Shown: positions 7,621-16,809, counted from the stretch's first letter. The stretch: 64,000 nt of DNA from Planctomycetota bacterium (GCA_947484275.1 CANKOY010000005.1:1-64000), one strand, 5' to 3'. Program-made: numbers and translations. Notes: generated by a model from the letters alone, not told the origin.

Positions 7621-9357
7621 TCAGTACCCCGCCGCGTGGCCGTCCTTGCGGCTTTCGCTGGCGCCGACGTACGTGCCGTTCTTTGCATCGCGGTGGATCG
7701 CTTGGTAGCCGCCAAAACCGCCGCGGCCGGAGCGCACTTCGTGGCCCAGCTTCTCAAGCGCTTCGACAGTGGCGCTTGGGATGCCGCTCTCGACTTCCAC
7801 ATAACCGCCGTCGGTCATTTTCGGATTGTCGTAGTCGCTCGAACCCAGATGTTGCCAGCGGGCCGCGTCGCCGGCCTCTTGGAAGTTCATGCCAAAGTCC
7901 ACCAGGTTGCAGACGATCTGCACGTGGCCCTGGGGCTGCATCGCGCCGCCCATGAGGCCGAAGGAAAGAAACGGCGCGCCGTCCTTCATGATGAACGCGG
8001 GGATGATCGTGTGGAACGGGCGCTTGCCGGGGGCGTAGACGTTGGCGTGGCCGGGCTCGAACACGAACATCTCGCCGCGATCCTGGAAGCAAAATCCAAG
8101 GCCGGGCACGACGATGCCGCTGCCCATGCCGCGGTAATTGCTCTGGATCAGCGAGACCATGTTGCCCGCGCTGTCGGCGCAAGTGAGATAGATCGTGTCG
8201 CCTTCGTCCAAGGCGGGATTGCCGGCATCGAACGAGCGCACGGCGCGCGCGGGATCGATCAACTTGCGCCGCGCGGTGGCGTATTCCTCCGACAAGAGAC
8301 CCGCGAGGGGAAGCTTCGAGAACTCCATGTCTCCGTAGAACTTCGCGCGGTCTTCGAAGGCGAGTTTCTTCGCCTCGATCATAACGTGCAGCGTCTGCGG
8401 CGAGTTGAAGCCCATGGACTTCAAATCGAAACCCTCGAGGATGTTCAGCATCTGCAGCGCCGCGATGCCCTGGCCGTTCGGCGGCAACTCGAACACGTCG
8501 TAGCCGCGGTAGTTGACCGACACCGGCTCGACCCAGGTCGAAGTGTGGCGCTCGAAATCGAGCTTGCGCAGGTACCCGCCGTTGGCGGCCATGAAAGCGT
8601 CGATGCGCTCGGCGATCTCACCGCGGTAGAACGCGTCGCGGCCCTTGCTGGCGATCAGCGCCAGCGTCCGTCCAAGATCCGGGTTCTTGAAAATCTCGCC
8701 TTTCGCCGGGGCGCGGCCCTCGGGCGCGTAGGTCCCGAGGAAAGCGCCGGGCAACTTTGCTTTCTGCGCCCCGCGCACGCCGATGTTCCATTGAAAGGCG
8801 ATGTACTCCGTCAACGGGAACCCCCCGTGCGCGTAGCGAATCGCCGGCGCGAGCACATCTCCCATCGGCAACTTGCCGAACTTCTTGTGCAGTTCGAACC
8901 ACGCGTCAACGGTGCCGGGGACCGAGATCGGCAGCATTCCATTGGGCGGAATCGTCGCGCGGCCGAGTCTCTTCAATTCACCCTGCAGGCCCTCGAAGCT
9001 CAGCCCCAGGGGCGAGCGGCCCGAGCCGTTGATGCCGTGTAGCTTCTTCGCTTTCGCGTCCCAGACGATGGCGAACAGATCTCCGCCGATGCCGTTGCCC
9101 GTGGGCTCCATCAAACCGAGCGCCGCATTGGCGCCGATCGCCGCGTCCACCGCCGTTCCGCCGGCCTTCAGGATGTCGAGGGCAATCTGTGTCGCCAGCG
9201 GATGGCTCGTGGCCGCCATGCCATGCTGGGCGAAGACTTCCGAGCGCGTAACGAAGGGGCTGCCGTTGACGCGGTCAATCTGCGCCGCTGCCACAGGAGC
9301 CAGGTGAATGAGAAGCGCGCTGATCGCGCACAGTCGGAACGATCCTGTGGAGCTCAT
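7621..9357 (-). CDS. ggt: Gamma-glutamyltransferase family protein (exported)
   Basis: The 578-residue precursor has a signal peptide ending near Ala25. The family signatures follow: HGMAATSHPLATQIALDIL, GGTAVDAAIGANAALGLMEPTGNGIGGD (around 66-93), and the autocleavage site region DEGDTIYLTCADSAGNMVSLIQSN, in which Thr388 aligns with the catalytic N-terminal Thr of the small subunit. The family usually has D-T-T-H at that point, and here it is D-T-I-Y. These Ntn hydrolases self-cleave into two subunits and transfer or hydrolyse gamma-glutamyl groups of glutathione and related compounds outside the cytoplasm. The neighbours suggest no pathway. No strong ribosome binding site is visible before the ATG. 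Confidence 0.88.
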   Translation of the reverse strand: MSSTGSFRLCAISALLIHLAPVAAAQIDRVNGSPFVTRSEVFAQHGMAATSHPLATQIALDILKAGGTAVDAAIGANAALGLMEPTGNGIGGDLFAIVWDAKAKKLHGINGSGRSPLGLSFEGLQGELKRLGRATIPPNGMLPISVPGTVDAWFELHKKFGKLPMGDVLAPAIRYAHGGFPLTEYIAFQWNIGVRGAQKAKLPGAFLGTYAPEGRAPAKGEIFKNPDLGRTLALIASKGRDAFYRGEIAERIDAFMAANGGYLRKLDFERHTSTWVEPVSVNYRGYDVFELPPNGQGIAALQMLNILEGFDLKSMGFNSPQTLHVMIEAKKLAFEDRAKFYGDMEFSKLPLAGLLSEEYATARRKLIDPARAVRSFDAGNPALDEGDTIYLTCADSAGNMVSLIQSNYRGMGSGIVVPGLGFCFQDRGEMFVFEPGHANVYAPGKRPFHTIIPAFIMKDGAPFLSFGLMGGAMQPQGHVQIVCNLVDFGMNFQEAGDAARWQHLGSSDYDNPKMTDGGYVEVESGIPSATVEALEKLGHEVRSGRGGFGGYQAIHRDAKNGTYVGASESRKDGHAAGY

Positions 9358-9391
9358 GCTCGCACTCTAGCAGCCCTGCGCGCGCCGGTCC

Positions 9392-10720
9392 TCAGGGCCC
9401 GACGATGTACTCGAGCCCAGCGGACAAAGTCATGTTGTTCGGCGGCGCGAAACCGTTGTCGCGTCCCCAGCACTGCACGTCCACCACCGTCCCTGGCACG
9501 CGCAGGAAGGGCGCCGGGGTGCCACCGAGTCCGCCGACAGCGAAGAGGTTCATGTTGAGCGAATACACGCCGGAGCAATCGTTCGGCGGCGGATTGCCGC
9601 TGGAGTTCATCGGCACCGCGCGTCGCACAGGCGCGCTCACACACCGCAGTCCGTTTCCGAACGGCACCGCGGCTTGCCCCGCATCAGTGTAGAGATAGAG
9701 CCCCGGCTTATTGTTGATCACGTTGCGCGTCTCGATGCGAAAGACCGCACCCGCCGTCGCGCTGGGCGAGCCGAACCAGTCGATGAAGGGCGCGCAACCC
9801 AGGCTGTTGACCGTGGGCCCACAGAAGATCACCGGCGGCGCGGGCGGTCCGAAGGTGATGTCGACGATCTTGTCGCCGGGCTCGGGCTGGAGGAACACCG
9901 GGTTCAATTCCACGTAGGTTGTCGGATGGAATTCGTGCACCTGGCCTGAGATGCCGTCCGCCACCAGTACGTTTCCCGTGTAGGGACTGATCTCGATCCC
10001 GTGCGGGTTGCCCCAGCCGGTGCCGGAAAAACTCCCCAGGAGATTGTGCGCGCTGTCGTAGCGGTAGACGAGATTCGTGACCATCGCCGTGACCAAGATC
10101 TCACCGTTCGGATTGAATGCGAGATCGTTCGCCTGCGTGGTCGCGGGCAGGTTCCAGGAACTGACGAATGCGCCGTTGGTCGCCAGGACTTCGAGCACGG
10201 AACCGCCTGTGTAGCTGCAGATGAACAAGTTTCCGTTGGGCCCGATGCGCATGTCCGCGGGATTGGAGACCGACGTCAATGTCTGGATGAACGCACCGGT
10301 GTTCACGTTGTACTCGCTCACGGAGTTCGTGCTCCAGTCGCCGATCAGCACGTTCCCATTGGGCCCGTAGAGACCAGCCCACTGCACAGTCCCGGACGGA
10401 TTGTAGGTCTTGATGTAGGCGCCGGTCGTGAGATTGAACTCCTCGACTCCGCCGGAGAAGTGCCCGACGAGCATGCGGTTGTAGGGCACGCTGATGTGGA
10501 TTCCGAGTTCCCCCACCGCGGCGATCGAGGGCGTGAAATTGCTACCGAACACACCCGACGCGCCGTTGTAGCGGCGCACGGTGTCCGCGGCATCGCTGGT
10601 GACGAAGAGATCGTGGCCATGGGCGAGGCCGGGAAGCAGCGCAACGGCCGCCGTCAAGCAAGCCATCTGGATTGCCGCAGTGCGGCGATGACCCGAGGGA
10701 CTGGAGAATCGAAGACCCAT
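9392..10720 (-). CDS. Exported NHL/SMP-30-like beta-propeller with lineage C-terminal domain
   Basis: I start at the ATG at 10720, because CAGGAGC lies 5-11 bases upstream and a signal peptide follows at once ([19 protein letters not shown]). The 442-residue protein has repeated propeller blades with motifs such as [38 protein letters not shown] and [14 protein letters not shown], typical of NHL-type six-blade propellers. From about residue 298 a separate domain begins ([13 protein letters not shown]...NNKPGLYLY...[11 protein letters not shown]...VQCWGRD) that recurs at the end of the divergent beta-helix gene. It is probably a secreted or cell-surface binding protein; the ligand is unknown. 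Confidence 0.78.
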   Translation of the reverse strand: MGLRFSSPSGHRRTAAIQMACLTAAVALLPGLAHGHDLFVTSDAADTVRRYNGASGVFGSNFTPSIAAVGELGIHISVPYNRMLVGHFSGGVEEFNLTTGAYIKTYNPSGTVQWAGLYGPNGNVLIGDWSTNSVSEYNVNTGAFIQTLTSVSNPADMRIGPNGNLFICSYTGGSVLEVLATNGAFVSSWNLPATTQANDLAFNPNGEILVTAMVTNLVYRYDSAHNLLGSFSGTGWGNPHGIEISPYTGNVLVADGISGQVHEFHPTTYVELNPVFLQPEPGDKIVDITFGPPAPPVIFCGPTVNSLGCAPFIDWFGSPSATAGAVFRIETRNVINNKPGLYLYTDAGQAAVPFGNGLRCVSAPVRRAVPMNSSGNPPPNDCSGVYSLNMNLFAVGGLGGTPAPFLRVPGTVVDVQCWGRDNGFAPPNNMTLSAGLEYIVGP

Positions 10721-10909
10721 GGAAGCTCCTGTTTCGCGATGAGGGCGGACGCGGCGCGGCGATGAGCACGCGGGCAGTCGCCGAGCGCCGCCCGATGGCC
10801 CGTGAGATTCTATGCCCGTCCGGCGTTGGCCGGAGGTCCGCAATCGCGCCAACTCTGATACAAGTGAGGGTTGCCCGCCGCACACCTCGACCCTCACCAG
10901 AACTCACGC

Positions 10910-12733
10910 ATGCACTCTTTGCGCCCGCGCTTCGCCTCCCCCCTCGCTCTACTCCTGCTCCTGAGCCCAACCGCCTGGGCCGGGACGCGCTACGTCAATG
11001 TGGGGCTCGCGACGGGCGCCAACAACGGCAGTTCCTGGGTTGACGCCCACCGCGGGGCGGACGGCGTGGCCGTGGCCTTGGGCCTGGCGGTGAGCGGCGA
11101 TCAGATTTGGGTCGCAGCAGGCACGTACCTCCCCACCACCTTAGGCACGCGCAGCATCGCGCACCAATTGCGCAACAACATTGAGGTCTACGGCGGCTTC
11201 GCAGGCTTCGAAACGAGCCTCACGCAGCGCGACGTCCAGCTGAACGTGACGACCCTATCCGGCGATTTGGCCGGCAACGACGGCAGCGCGATCTACACCG
11301 ACAACTCGTTCCACGTGCTGAACGGCGCGGGCACCAACGCGAGCGCGGTGCTCGACGGCTTCAGCGTCCGCTCGGGCAACGCCAGCGGCGGAGCCACGAA
11401 CGAAGATCGCGGCGGCGGGATCCTGTGCGTCAGCGGTGCGAGCCCGACGATTCGCAACGCGCGCTTCTTCGCCAACCGCTGTTCCTTCGGCGGTGGCGCA
11501 GGCTACATCAACAACTCCAGCCCGACGTTCACCGACTGCACGTTCGACGCGAACATCGGCGGGTCCTTTGGCGGAGCGTTCGACATGGCCACCAACGTCG
11601 CCGCCACGTTCGAGCGCTGTCGCTTCACGAACAACACGGCCAACCGCGCCGGGGCGATCGAGATTTTCAGCAACAGTTCGGTCAAGGTCTACAACTCGCT
11701 GTTCCAGGGCAACAGCGCCACGGGCGGCACCGGCGGCGGCGCGATGTTCATCGCCAGTTCCAGTCCTCAAATCCGCAACTGCACGATTATCGCCAACACG
11801 TCGCCTGCAAGCGCGTCCGCAGGAATTGCCGGGAGCAGCGCGTCACCTTCGATCATCAATTGCATTGTCGATGGCAACATCGCTGCCGGCGGAGCCACTG
11901 GCGTGACGGCGCAGATTTCGCCCGCGGGCATGTCGGTCACCTACTCGCTGGTCGTCGGCTACGCGGGCACGGGCAACCTCAGTTCCGCGCCGATCTTCGA
12001 CAACTGCGGCGCGTTCCTCCCGCGCCTGGCTCCCAGCGCGCCGGGCGTGGACGCTGGCAGCAACGCGGGTCTGCCGGTGGGCTCGAACCTCGATCTGTCC
12101 GGTGCTCCGCGGCGCGCCGACAATCCCGCGGTGCCCGACTCGGGCTCGGGCAGCGCGCCAGTCATCGACATGGGCGCCTTCGAAGCGGCAACGGACTGCA
12201 ATGGAAATGGAGTCGCGGACACCTGCGACATCGCCAGCGGTTTTTCGCTGGACATCAACGGCACTGGGATTCCCGACGAATGCGAATGCTTCGGCGGTGC
12301 GCCGCCCGCGGTCTACTGCGTCGCGAAATTCAACTCGCTGTTCTGCGCGCCGTCGATTTCCTTCACGGGCCTGCCCAGCGTGTCGAGCCCGGCGCCGTTC
12401 ACGATCCGCGCGACGCAGGTGCTGAACAACAAGCCCGGCCTCATGCTGTTCGGTTTTCAGGCGGCGGCGCTGCCGTTCCAGGGCGGCACGCTGTGCATCG
12501 GCGGTCAGATCAAGCGCGGCCCCGGTCTGAATTCGGGCGGCAACCCTCTGGGCGGTGGACTGGATTGCAGCGGCATCCTGAGCATGGACTTCAACGCATT
12601 CCTACAAGGCGGCACCGTGCCCGCACTGCTGGTGGTCGGCCAGCAGGTCAACGCACAATTCTGGAGCCGCGACCCCGGCGATCTGTTCTTGACGAACACG
12701 AGCAACGCGCTGCAGTTTCAGATTTGCCAGTAG
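10910..12733 (+). CDS. Exported right-handed beta-helix protein with dockerin-like segment and lineage C-terminal domain
   Basis: Starting at the ATG at 10910 gives a signal peptide (RFASPLALLLLLSPTAWAG) directly, so I prefer it to the upstream in-frame ATG at 10871. The 607-residue protein opens with RYVNVGLATGANNGSSW, as in Pmp-like beta-helix proteins. It then runs through many coils of the type PTIRNARFFANRCSFGGG, PTFTDCTFDANIGGSF and PQIRNCTIIANTS. A Ca-binding-like DCNGNGVADTCD...DINGTGIPDECE segment (about 425-460) follows, and then the Cys/Gly-rich C-terminal domain (from about 468) shared with the divergent propeller gene. Likely a surface adhesin or polysaccharide-binding protein. 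The two genes are separated by 189 bases that must hold divergent promoters. Confidence 0.8.
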   Translation: MHSLRPRFASPLALLLLLSPTAWAGTRYVNVGLATGANNGSSWVDAHRGADGVAVALGLAVSGDQIWVAAGTYLPTTLGTRSIAHQLRNNIEVYGGFAGFETSLTQRDVQLNVTTLSGDLAGNDGSAIYTDNSFHVLNGAGTNASAVLDGFSVRSGNASGGATNEDRGGGILCVSGASPTIRNARFFANRCSFGGGAGYINNSSPTFTDCTFDANIGGSFGGAFDMATNVAATFERCRFTNNTANRAGAIEIFSNSSVKVYNSLFQGNSATGGTGGGAMFIASSSPQIRNCTIIANTSPASASAGIAGSSASPSIINCIVDGNIAAGGATGVTAQISPAGMSVTYSLVVGYAGTGNLSSAPIFDNCGAFLPRLAPSAPGVDAGSNAGLPVGSNLDLSGAPRRADNPAVPDSGSGSAPVIDMGAFEAATDCNGNGVADTCDIASGFSLDINGTGIPDECECFGGAPPAVYCVAKFNSLFCAPSISFTGLPSVSSPAPFTIRATQVLNNKPGLMLFGFQAAALPFQGGTLCIGGQIKRGPGLNSGGNPLGGGLDCSGILSMDFNAFLQGGTVPALLVVGQQVNAQFWSRDPGDLFLTNTSNALQFQICQ

Positions 12734-12741
12734 CCACGTGT

Positions 12742-12771
12742 CCCCCTGGCAGAAGTCGCCTTGCCAGGGGG
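12742..12771 (+). terminator. Strong hairpin after the beta-helix gene
   Basis: CCCCCTGGCA and TGCCAGGGGG form a perfect 10-bp stem around a 10-base loop just after the stop at 12733. There is no downstream T-run, so it may stabilise the 3' end or act as a factor-dependent terminator. It precedes the hydrolase start. Confidence 0.5.
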
Positions 12772-12805
12772 CAATTCCACACGGACACGACACGGGAGCA
12801 GTGCA

Positions 12806-13615
12806 GTGCGAATTCCGCGACGCCTGACCAAGTTGCTTCTCGCCGTCGTCGGCGTCTGGATTGCGTTGTGCGCCCTCGCCTGGATGTTTCAGGAGCGCCT
12901 GATGTTCTTCCCGGGCCCGCCGCCGAAGCTCACTCCGCAGGCGGCCGGCTTGGCGTTCGAGACGGTCGAGCTCGCGGCCGCGGACGGAACGAAATTGCAC
13001 GGCTGGTGGATCGAAGCGCCGCACCCGACGCGCTCGGTCGTGGTCTTCCACGGAAACGCGGGCTCCGTCGAAAATCGGCTCGACCTCGCGCTGCTTTTCC
13101 ACGGCTTTGGTTGGTCGACCCTGTTGTTCGATTACCGCGGCTTCGGCCTCAGTTCGGGCTCGCCCTCCGTCGCCGAACTCGCGCTCGACGCGGACGCGGC
13201 CTTCGACTGGGCCGCCGCCCGCTCGCCCGGTCTCCCGCTCGTCGCCTGGGGTGAGTCCTTGGGTGGCGGCGTGGCCGCGGAGTTGTCAACCCGGCGTGCC
13301 GTCGCCGTCCTGGTGCTCGAGAAGAGCTTCACCGCGCTTGGGGACATCGCAGCTTCGGCCTACCCGTTCCTGCCTGTGCGTTGGCTTCTAAGGACGGACC
13401 TCCAAACGCGCACAGCCCTCGGGCACTCGAACGCCGCGGTTTTCGTGCTGCACGGTCGGGACGACCGGGTCGTGCCCTTCGCCCACGGAAAACGACTCTT
13501 CGAAGCAGCGCGAGAGCCCAAGGAGCTGTGCGAGTTCCGCGGCGGGCACAACGACCGCGCCTGGGCCAAAGACCCGGCGATCCTCGCGCGACTACGACAG
13601 TTCGTCGCCCGCTGA
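12806..13615 (+). CDS. Membrane-anchored alpha/beta hydrolase (ABHD13/Bem46-like)
   Basis: From the GTG at 12806 (GGGAG just upstream) the 269-residue protein has one N-terminal membrane segment (LLLAVVGVWIALCALAWMF) and then a serine-hydrolase fold. VVFHGNAGS is the oxyanion region, WGESLGGGVA holds the nucleophile Ser, LHGRDDRVVP the acid, and FRGGHNDR the His. The pattern FFPGPPP plus DYRGFGLSSG is characteristic of the Bem46/ABHD13/ABHD17 group. These are probably esterases or thioesterases acting at the membrane; the substrate is unknown. The alternative ATG at 12761 would start inside the hairpin and is less likely. Confidence 0.85.
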   Translation: MRIPRRLTKLLLAVVGVWIALCALAWMFQERLMFFPGPPPKLTPQAAGLAFETVELAAADGTKLHGWWIEAPHPTRSVVVFHGNAGSVENRLDLALLFHGFGWSTLLFDYRGFGLSSGSPSVAELALDADAAFDWAAARSPGLPLVAWGESLGGGVAAELSTRRAVAVLVLEKSFTALGDIAASAYPFLPVRWLLRTDLQTRTALGHSNAAVFVLHGRDDRVVPFAHGKRLFEAAREPKELCEFRGGHNDRAWAKDPAILARLRQFVAR

Positions 13616-13692
13616 GCCGCGCTAGCGCTGTGCAACGGCAGCCCCGCGGCGGAGTACGCCTTCGCGAACTATCACCGCCGCCGAACCCAACG

Positions 13693-13725
13693 AAAAAGGG
13701 ACCTGCGATGACTCGCAAGTCCCTT
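13693..13725 (-). terminator. Rho-independent terminator downstream of the initiator tRNA
   Basis: On the minus strand a 13-bp stem (AAGGGACTTGCGA / TCGCAGGTCCCTT, one T-G wobble) closes on GTCA and ends in five T residues, beginning only six bases after the encoded CCA of the tRNA. This is a textbook intrinsic terminator. Confidence 0.9.
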
Positions 13726-13730
13726 CTGGA

Positions 13731-13807
13731 TGGTAGCGCGGGCAGGATTCGAACCTGCGACCTCCGGGTTATGAGCCCGACGAGCTGCCAGACTGCTCCA
13801 CCGCGCG
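13731..13807 (-). tRNA. Initiator tRNA-Met (fMet, anticodon CAT, CCA encoded)
   Basis: The minus strand gives a 77-nt cloverleaf with anticodon loop CTCATAA. The anticodon stem carries the three consecutive G-C pairs (GGG/CCC) typical of initiators. The first base pair is a mismatch, C1 with T72, matching the unpaired 1-72 end required for formylation and exclusion from EF-Tu (E. coli has C1-A72). D arm GGAGCAG-TCTGG, T arm GCAGG-TTCGAAT-CCTGC and a genomic CCA at 13733-13731 complete it. It stands alone with its own terminator, downstream of aroK on the same strand. Confidence 0.95.
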
Positions 13808-13872
13808 GTGTGGGGGGCAGTCTAGCCATAGGGGCGGCCAATTCCAAGGGCCATGTTCACCGCGGAACAGGT

Positions 13873-14436
13873 TCAGGGGGCCTGCGGCAGCCCCAGTGCG
13901 CGAATCAGGCCCGCCGCCACTTGGTCCTGGTCCAGGTCGCGGCACTGAAATTCCAGCCGCGCGACCGCCCGGTACCAGACTGCCCGGCGCGCGAGGAGTT
14001 CCTTTGCTTCCTGCAGGGGCCCGCCGGAAATCAGCGCGGGCCTGGAGTTCCGATCCGCCTGCACCCTCGCGGCGAGGACCTCGGGCGCGGCACACAGCCA
14101 CAGGCACCAGGCGCGCTCAATCAACAGCTTGCGATTGGATTCCGCCTCGACGACACCGCCGCCACTGGCGAGCACGATGGGCTCGGAATTTTGGAGGACG
14201 ACGGCGAGGGCCTCGGACTCGAGCGCGCGGAATTCCCCCACTCCGATCCGCGCCAGGAGCTCCCCCACGAATTCGTCCGCACCCAAACGGCCGCGTGAGC
14301 GAGCGAGCTGCGCAACCTCGTCATCGAGATCGACGAAGCGCCGGCCGAGGCGCGTCGCGAGCACACGCCCGACGCTGGACTTGCCCGCGCCGCGCAATCC
14401 CACGAGTGCGATGTGGAGCTCCTCAGGCGAGGGCAC
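13873..14436 (-). CDS. aroK: Shikimate kinase
   Basis: The 187-residue protein has the P-loop GLRGAGKSS at 13-21, VDLDDEV (the Mg/shikimate-binding D-x-D region), FRALESEAL, the glycine motif ASGGGVV that binds shikimate, and RPAL with its conserved Arg near the lid. It phosphorylates shikimate at O3 with ATP, the fifth step of chorismate synthesis. Its start overlaps the end of the AroD-AroE gene by 14 bases, placing steps 3, 4 and 5 of the pathway together. It is the last coding gene of the operon before the initiator tRNA. Confidence 0.95.
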   Translation of the reverse strand: MPSPEELHIALVGLRGAGKSSVGRVLATRLGRRFVDLDDEVAQLARSRGRLGADEFVGELLARIGVGEFRALESEALAVVLQNSEPIVLASGGGVVEAESNRKLLIERAWCLWLCAAPEVLAARVQADRNSRPALISGGPLQEAKELLARRAVWYRAVARLEFQCRDLDQDQVAAGLIRALGLPQAP

Positions 14437-15907
14437 GCCGCAGCTCCTCGCGCAGAACTTCCACCGGTGCCTCTCGATTTGTGAGCCACTCGAACTGCTG
14501 CGCGGCCTGGTGCGCGAACCACTCCGAACCGGGCACCGCCGACGCGCCGCGGCGCAACGCTGCGGCGAGCAGCGCGGTTTCGGCGGGTCGATACACGGAC
14601 TCGATCACGATCGCGCCCCGGGGAATCGCGTCCTCTGGGATCAACGACTCCCGCGCGCCCTGGCCCACCGGCGTGCATTGCACGAGAATTTCAATGCTCG
14701 TGGAGAGCGCCTCAGTGCGCAGCTCCCAGGGCAGGGTCGCCGCCTTGAATTCGCGCGCCAGAAGTTGAGCGCGGCCCATGTCGCGCGCGCACACTGTGGC
14801 GCACGCACCGAGTTCCGCCAGGGCCGCGAGCGCAGCCCGTGCGGCGCCGCCTGCGCCGAGCACCAGGGCGCGCTTGCCCTGCAGACTCTCCTTGCCGCTC
14901 GCGCCGAGCAGGGCTCCGCGCACACCGGCGATGTCGCTGTTCGCAGCGCGCCAACCGGATTTGACGCGGATGAGAGTGTTCGCCGCGCCCGCGGTCCGGC
15001 AGGACTCGTCGTGTTGCGTCGCCAGGGTGAAGGCCGCGCGCTTGTGCGGCGCCGTGACCGCGAATCCGCGCCAGTTCGGCGCGGCGCATGCGTCGAGCGT
15101 CGCGCTCAGATCGTCGATCTCCATGGCGACGAACACCGCGTCGAGTTCCAGTTCACGCAGGGCTCGGGTGTGCACGCGCGGAGAAACCGAATGTGAGATC
15201 GGCTGACCGAGCACGGCAAAAATTTGAGTCGAGCGCTTCGGGCCAGCGACGGGCCAGGCGGCGCGCAGCTCGCTTGCAGTGAGCTGACCGGGGGCCGTGG
15301 GCTCACCCGCGAAGCCTTCCTGCGCATCGCAGGCAGCGTAGGTGAGCCGCGAACCGAGGATCGGCGCAAGCACGCGCGTGAAACTGCCCGCAGTGCCCGA
15401 AGCAAATGCGATCAGGTCCTGGGGCGCGTCGTTCAAAAGCGACAGGACTTCGAGCCCGTCCGCTGTGGTGCGCGCCTCGAGCACCAGTTTGAACTGATCG
15501 CCTTCCGCGCCAGCGGAGCGCAGCTCCTCGAGCCAAGTTGCCCCCTGACCGGCGGGCGCCCTGCCGTGGCGCGAGACGATGCGACGCGTCGTCTTGGGAA
15601 GTTTGGGCAAGTCGCGCGCGTGCCGCCAATCGATATCCACGAAGGCCGCGCCCGCGCGTGCGGCGCGCAGGTAGACCTGGGCGCGATCGCTCGGCGCTCC
15701 GGCAAACGTCCCGTGGGCTTCGGGCCCGTTGACGGCCACAATTGCGGGCACGCCCAACTCCGCGAACAGCGGCCCAAGCTGCGCTTCGCTGACGTCGGTC
15801 AAGCTGTCCAAGCGCAGCTCGATCATGTCCGCGGACTTTGCAGCCACTAGCGCGCGGCGCGCCAGTGCGCCGAATTCGCGGTCGCGCAACGAGACCACGA
15901 GTGTCAT
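14423..15907 (-). CDS. aroDE: Bifunctional 3-dehydroquinate dehydratase (type I) / shikimate 5-dehydrogenase
   Basis: Residues 1-215 are a type I dehydroquinase: ELRLD near 30-34, SRH with the catalytic His about 114, the Schiff-base Lys about 140 (GDQFKLVLEA), SFTR about 178 and APGQLTA at 205-211. Residues 229-494 are shikimate dehydrogenase: GQPISHSVSP at 234-243, TAPHK with catalytic Lys289, ANSDIAG with Asp325 (usually N-T-D), and the NADP loop LGAGGAARAAL. The fusion performs two consecutive steps, dehydroquinate to dehydroshikimate to shikimate, as in the plant enzyme. The start ATG overlaps the stop of the DUF2520 gene by four bases. Confidence 0.94.
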   Translation of the reverse strand: MTLVVSLRDREFGALARRALVAAKSADMIELRLDSLTDVSEAQLGPLFAELGVPAIVAVNGPEAHGTFAGAPSDRAQVYLRAARAGAAFVDIDWRHARDLPKLPKTTRRIVSRHGRAPAGQGATWLEELRSAGAEGDQFKLVLEARTTADGLEVLSLLNDAPQDLIAFASGTAGSFTRVLAPILGSRLTYAACDAQEGFAGEPTAPGQLTASELRAAWPVAGPKRSTQIFAVLGQPISHSVSPRVHTRALRELELDAVFVAMEIDDLSATLDACAAPNWRGFAVTAPHKRAAFTLATQHDESCRTAGAANTLIRVKSGWRAANSDIAGVRGALLGASGKESLQGKRALVLGAGGAARAALAALAELGACATVCARDMGRAQLLAREFKAATLPWELRTEALSTSIEILVQCTPVGQGARESLIPEDAIPRGAIVIESVYRPAETALLAAALRRGASAVPGSEWFAHQAAQQFEWLTNREAPVEVLREELRRALA

Positions 15908-16776
15908 CGATCGCTCAAGGCACGCTCGACGGCGCTCGCCTCAGCGCTGCTCAGGCGGCCGTCGCTGACCGCAAGCGCGAGCATTTGCCGTGAGAGCGCG
16001 CGGTACAGCTCTGCGCTCTCCGGTTGATCCGCGAGCGCAAGCAAATGCCTTCCGATCGTCTCCACATCCGCCCGAGACACCACGCCGGTCAGGGCCCGCG
16101 CCGGCGTATTGACCTCCAGATTTGCCAATGTGCTGCGCAGGAGTTCGATCAACGCCAGTCGAGCTTGTTCGGGATCCGCGCACGCGCCACGGGCCTGATC
16201 CAACGCGACGGCGGTCAGGGCCACCATTCCATTGGAAAGCAAAGTCGCTGCCGCGTGGTACCTCGCCGACGAGTGCTGACTCTGGTTGAGCTCCAGCGCG
16301 TGGGCTCCGAGGGCGCGAACCAAGTCGCCGGCTCGTGCGCGCGCGATTTCGTCGCCGCCCACGGCGCACCAGGCGTCAGCGAGCTCGGGGCCGGGGCCAC
16401 CTGGCGCGAATGCAGCCAGCGGATGCAGCACGCCGACCGCGCCGCCCAGTGGAGCAAGAACCGAAGAGTCTCTGCTGCCGCTGGTGTGCAACCAAACTCG
16501 CTCAGGCCCGGGCCCTTGTCCCTCGAGGTTCGACAACTGCGCGATGGCGCCGGGCAGTTGGTTGTCGCGGACACACAGCACGACCGTGCTTGCGCCGCTG
16601 ACGGCCTTCGAGAGTTGATCGTGGACTTCGAGGCCCGCCGCTCGGGCGCGGGCGCGAGACTCAGCGGATGGCGAGTACGACGAGACCCGAAGTCCCCCCT
16701 GGCTCCAACGCTGCGCCAGCCGGCGCCCCACGGCGCCCAGTCCGATCACTGCCAGGGAATCGGGCCGAACGCGCAT
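15904..16776 (-). CDS. Rossmann-fold protein with DUF2520 domain
   Basis: The 290-residue protein opens with an NAD(P)-binding motif VIGLGAVGRRLA (9-20). A C-terminal helical domain follows in which HSSARYHAAATLLSNGMVAL matches the DUF2520 signature, an architecture like that of ketopantoate and related 2-hydroxyacid reductases. The substrate is unknown. Co-transcription with folK-panC (pantothenate) and the aromatic pathway suggests a biosynthetic reductase, possibly supplying ketopantoate reductase activity, but that is inference. It is followed with a 4-base overlap by aroDE. Confidence 0.82.
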   Translation of the reverse strand: MRVRPDSLAVIGLGAVGRRLAQRWSQGGLRVSSYSPSAESRARARAAGLEVHDQLSKAVSGASTVVLCVRDNQLPGAIAQLSNLEGQGPGPERVWLHTSGSRDSSVLAPLGGAVGVLHPLAAFAPGGPGPELADAWCAVGGDEIARARAGDLVRALGAHALELNQSQHSSARYHAAATLLSNGMVALTAVALDQARGACADPEQARLALIELLRSTLANLEVNTPARALTGVVSRADVETIGRHLLALADQPESAELYRALSRQMLALAVSDGRLSSAEASAVERALSDR

Positions 16777-16809
16777 TGCCGCAGGATCCTAACGGATCGC
16801 GGCGGAGTG

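Noticed and set aside
7636-9042. A 468-residue plus-strand open frame opposite the gamma-glutamyltransferase gene.
   Set aside because: The minus-strand gene has all family motifs; this frame is Arg/His/Ala-rich and shows no recognisable family.
11425-13254. A 609-residue open frame overlapping the beta-helix and hydrolase genes.
   Set aside because: It runs in another frame through two well-supported genes and reads as low-complexity Arg/Gln-rich translation.
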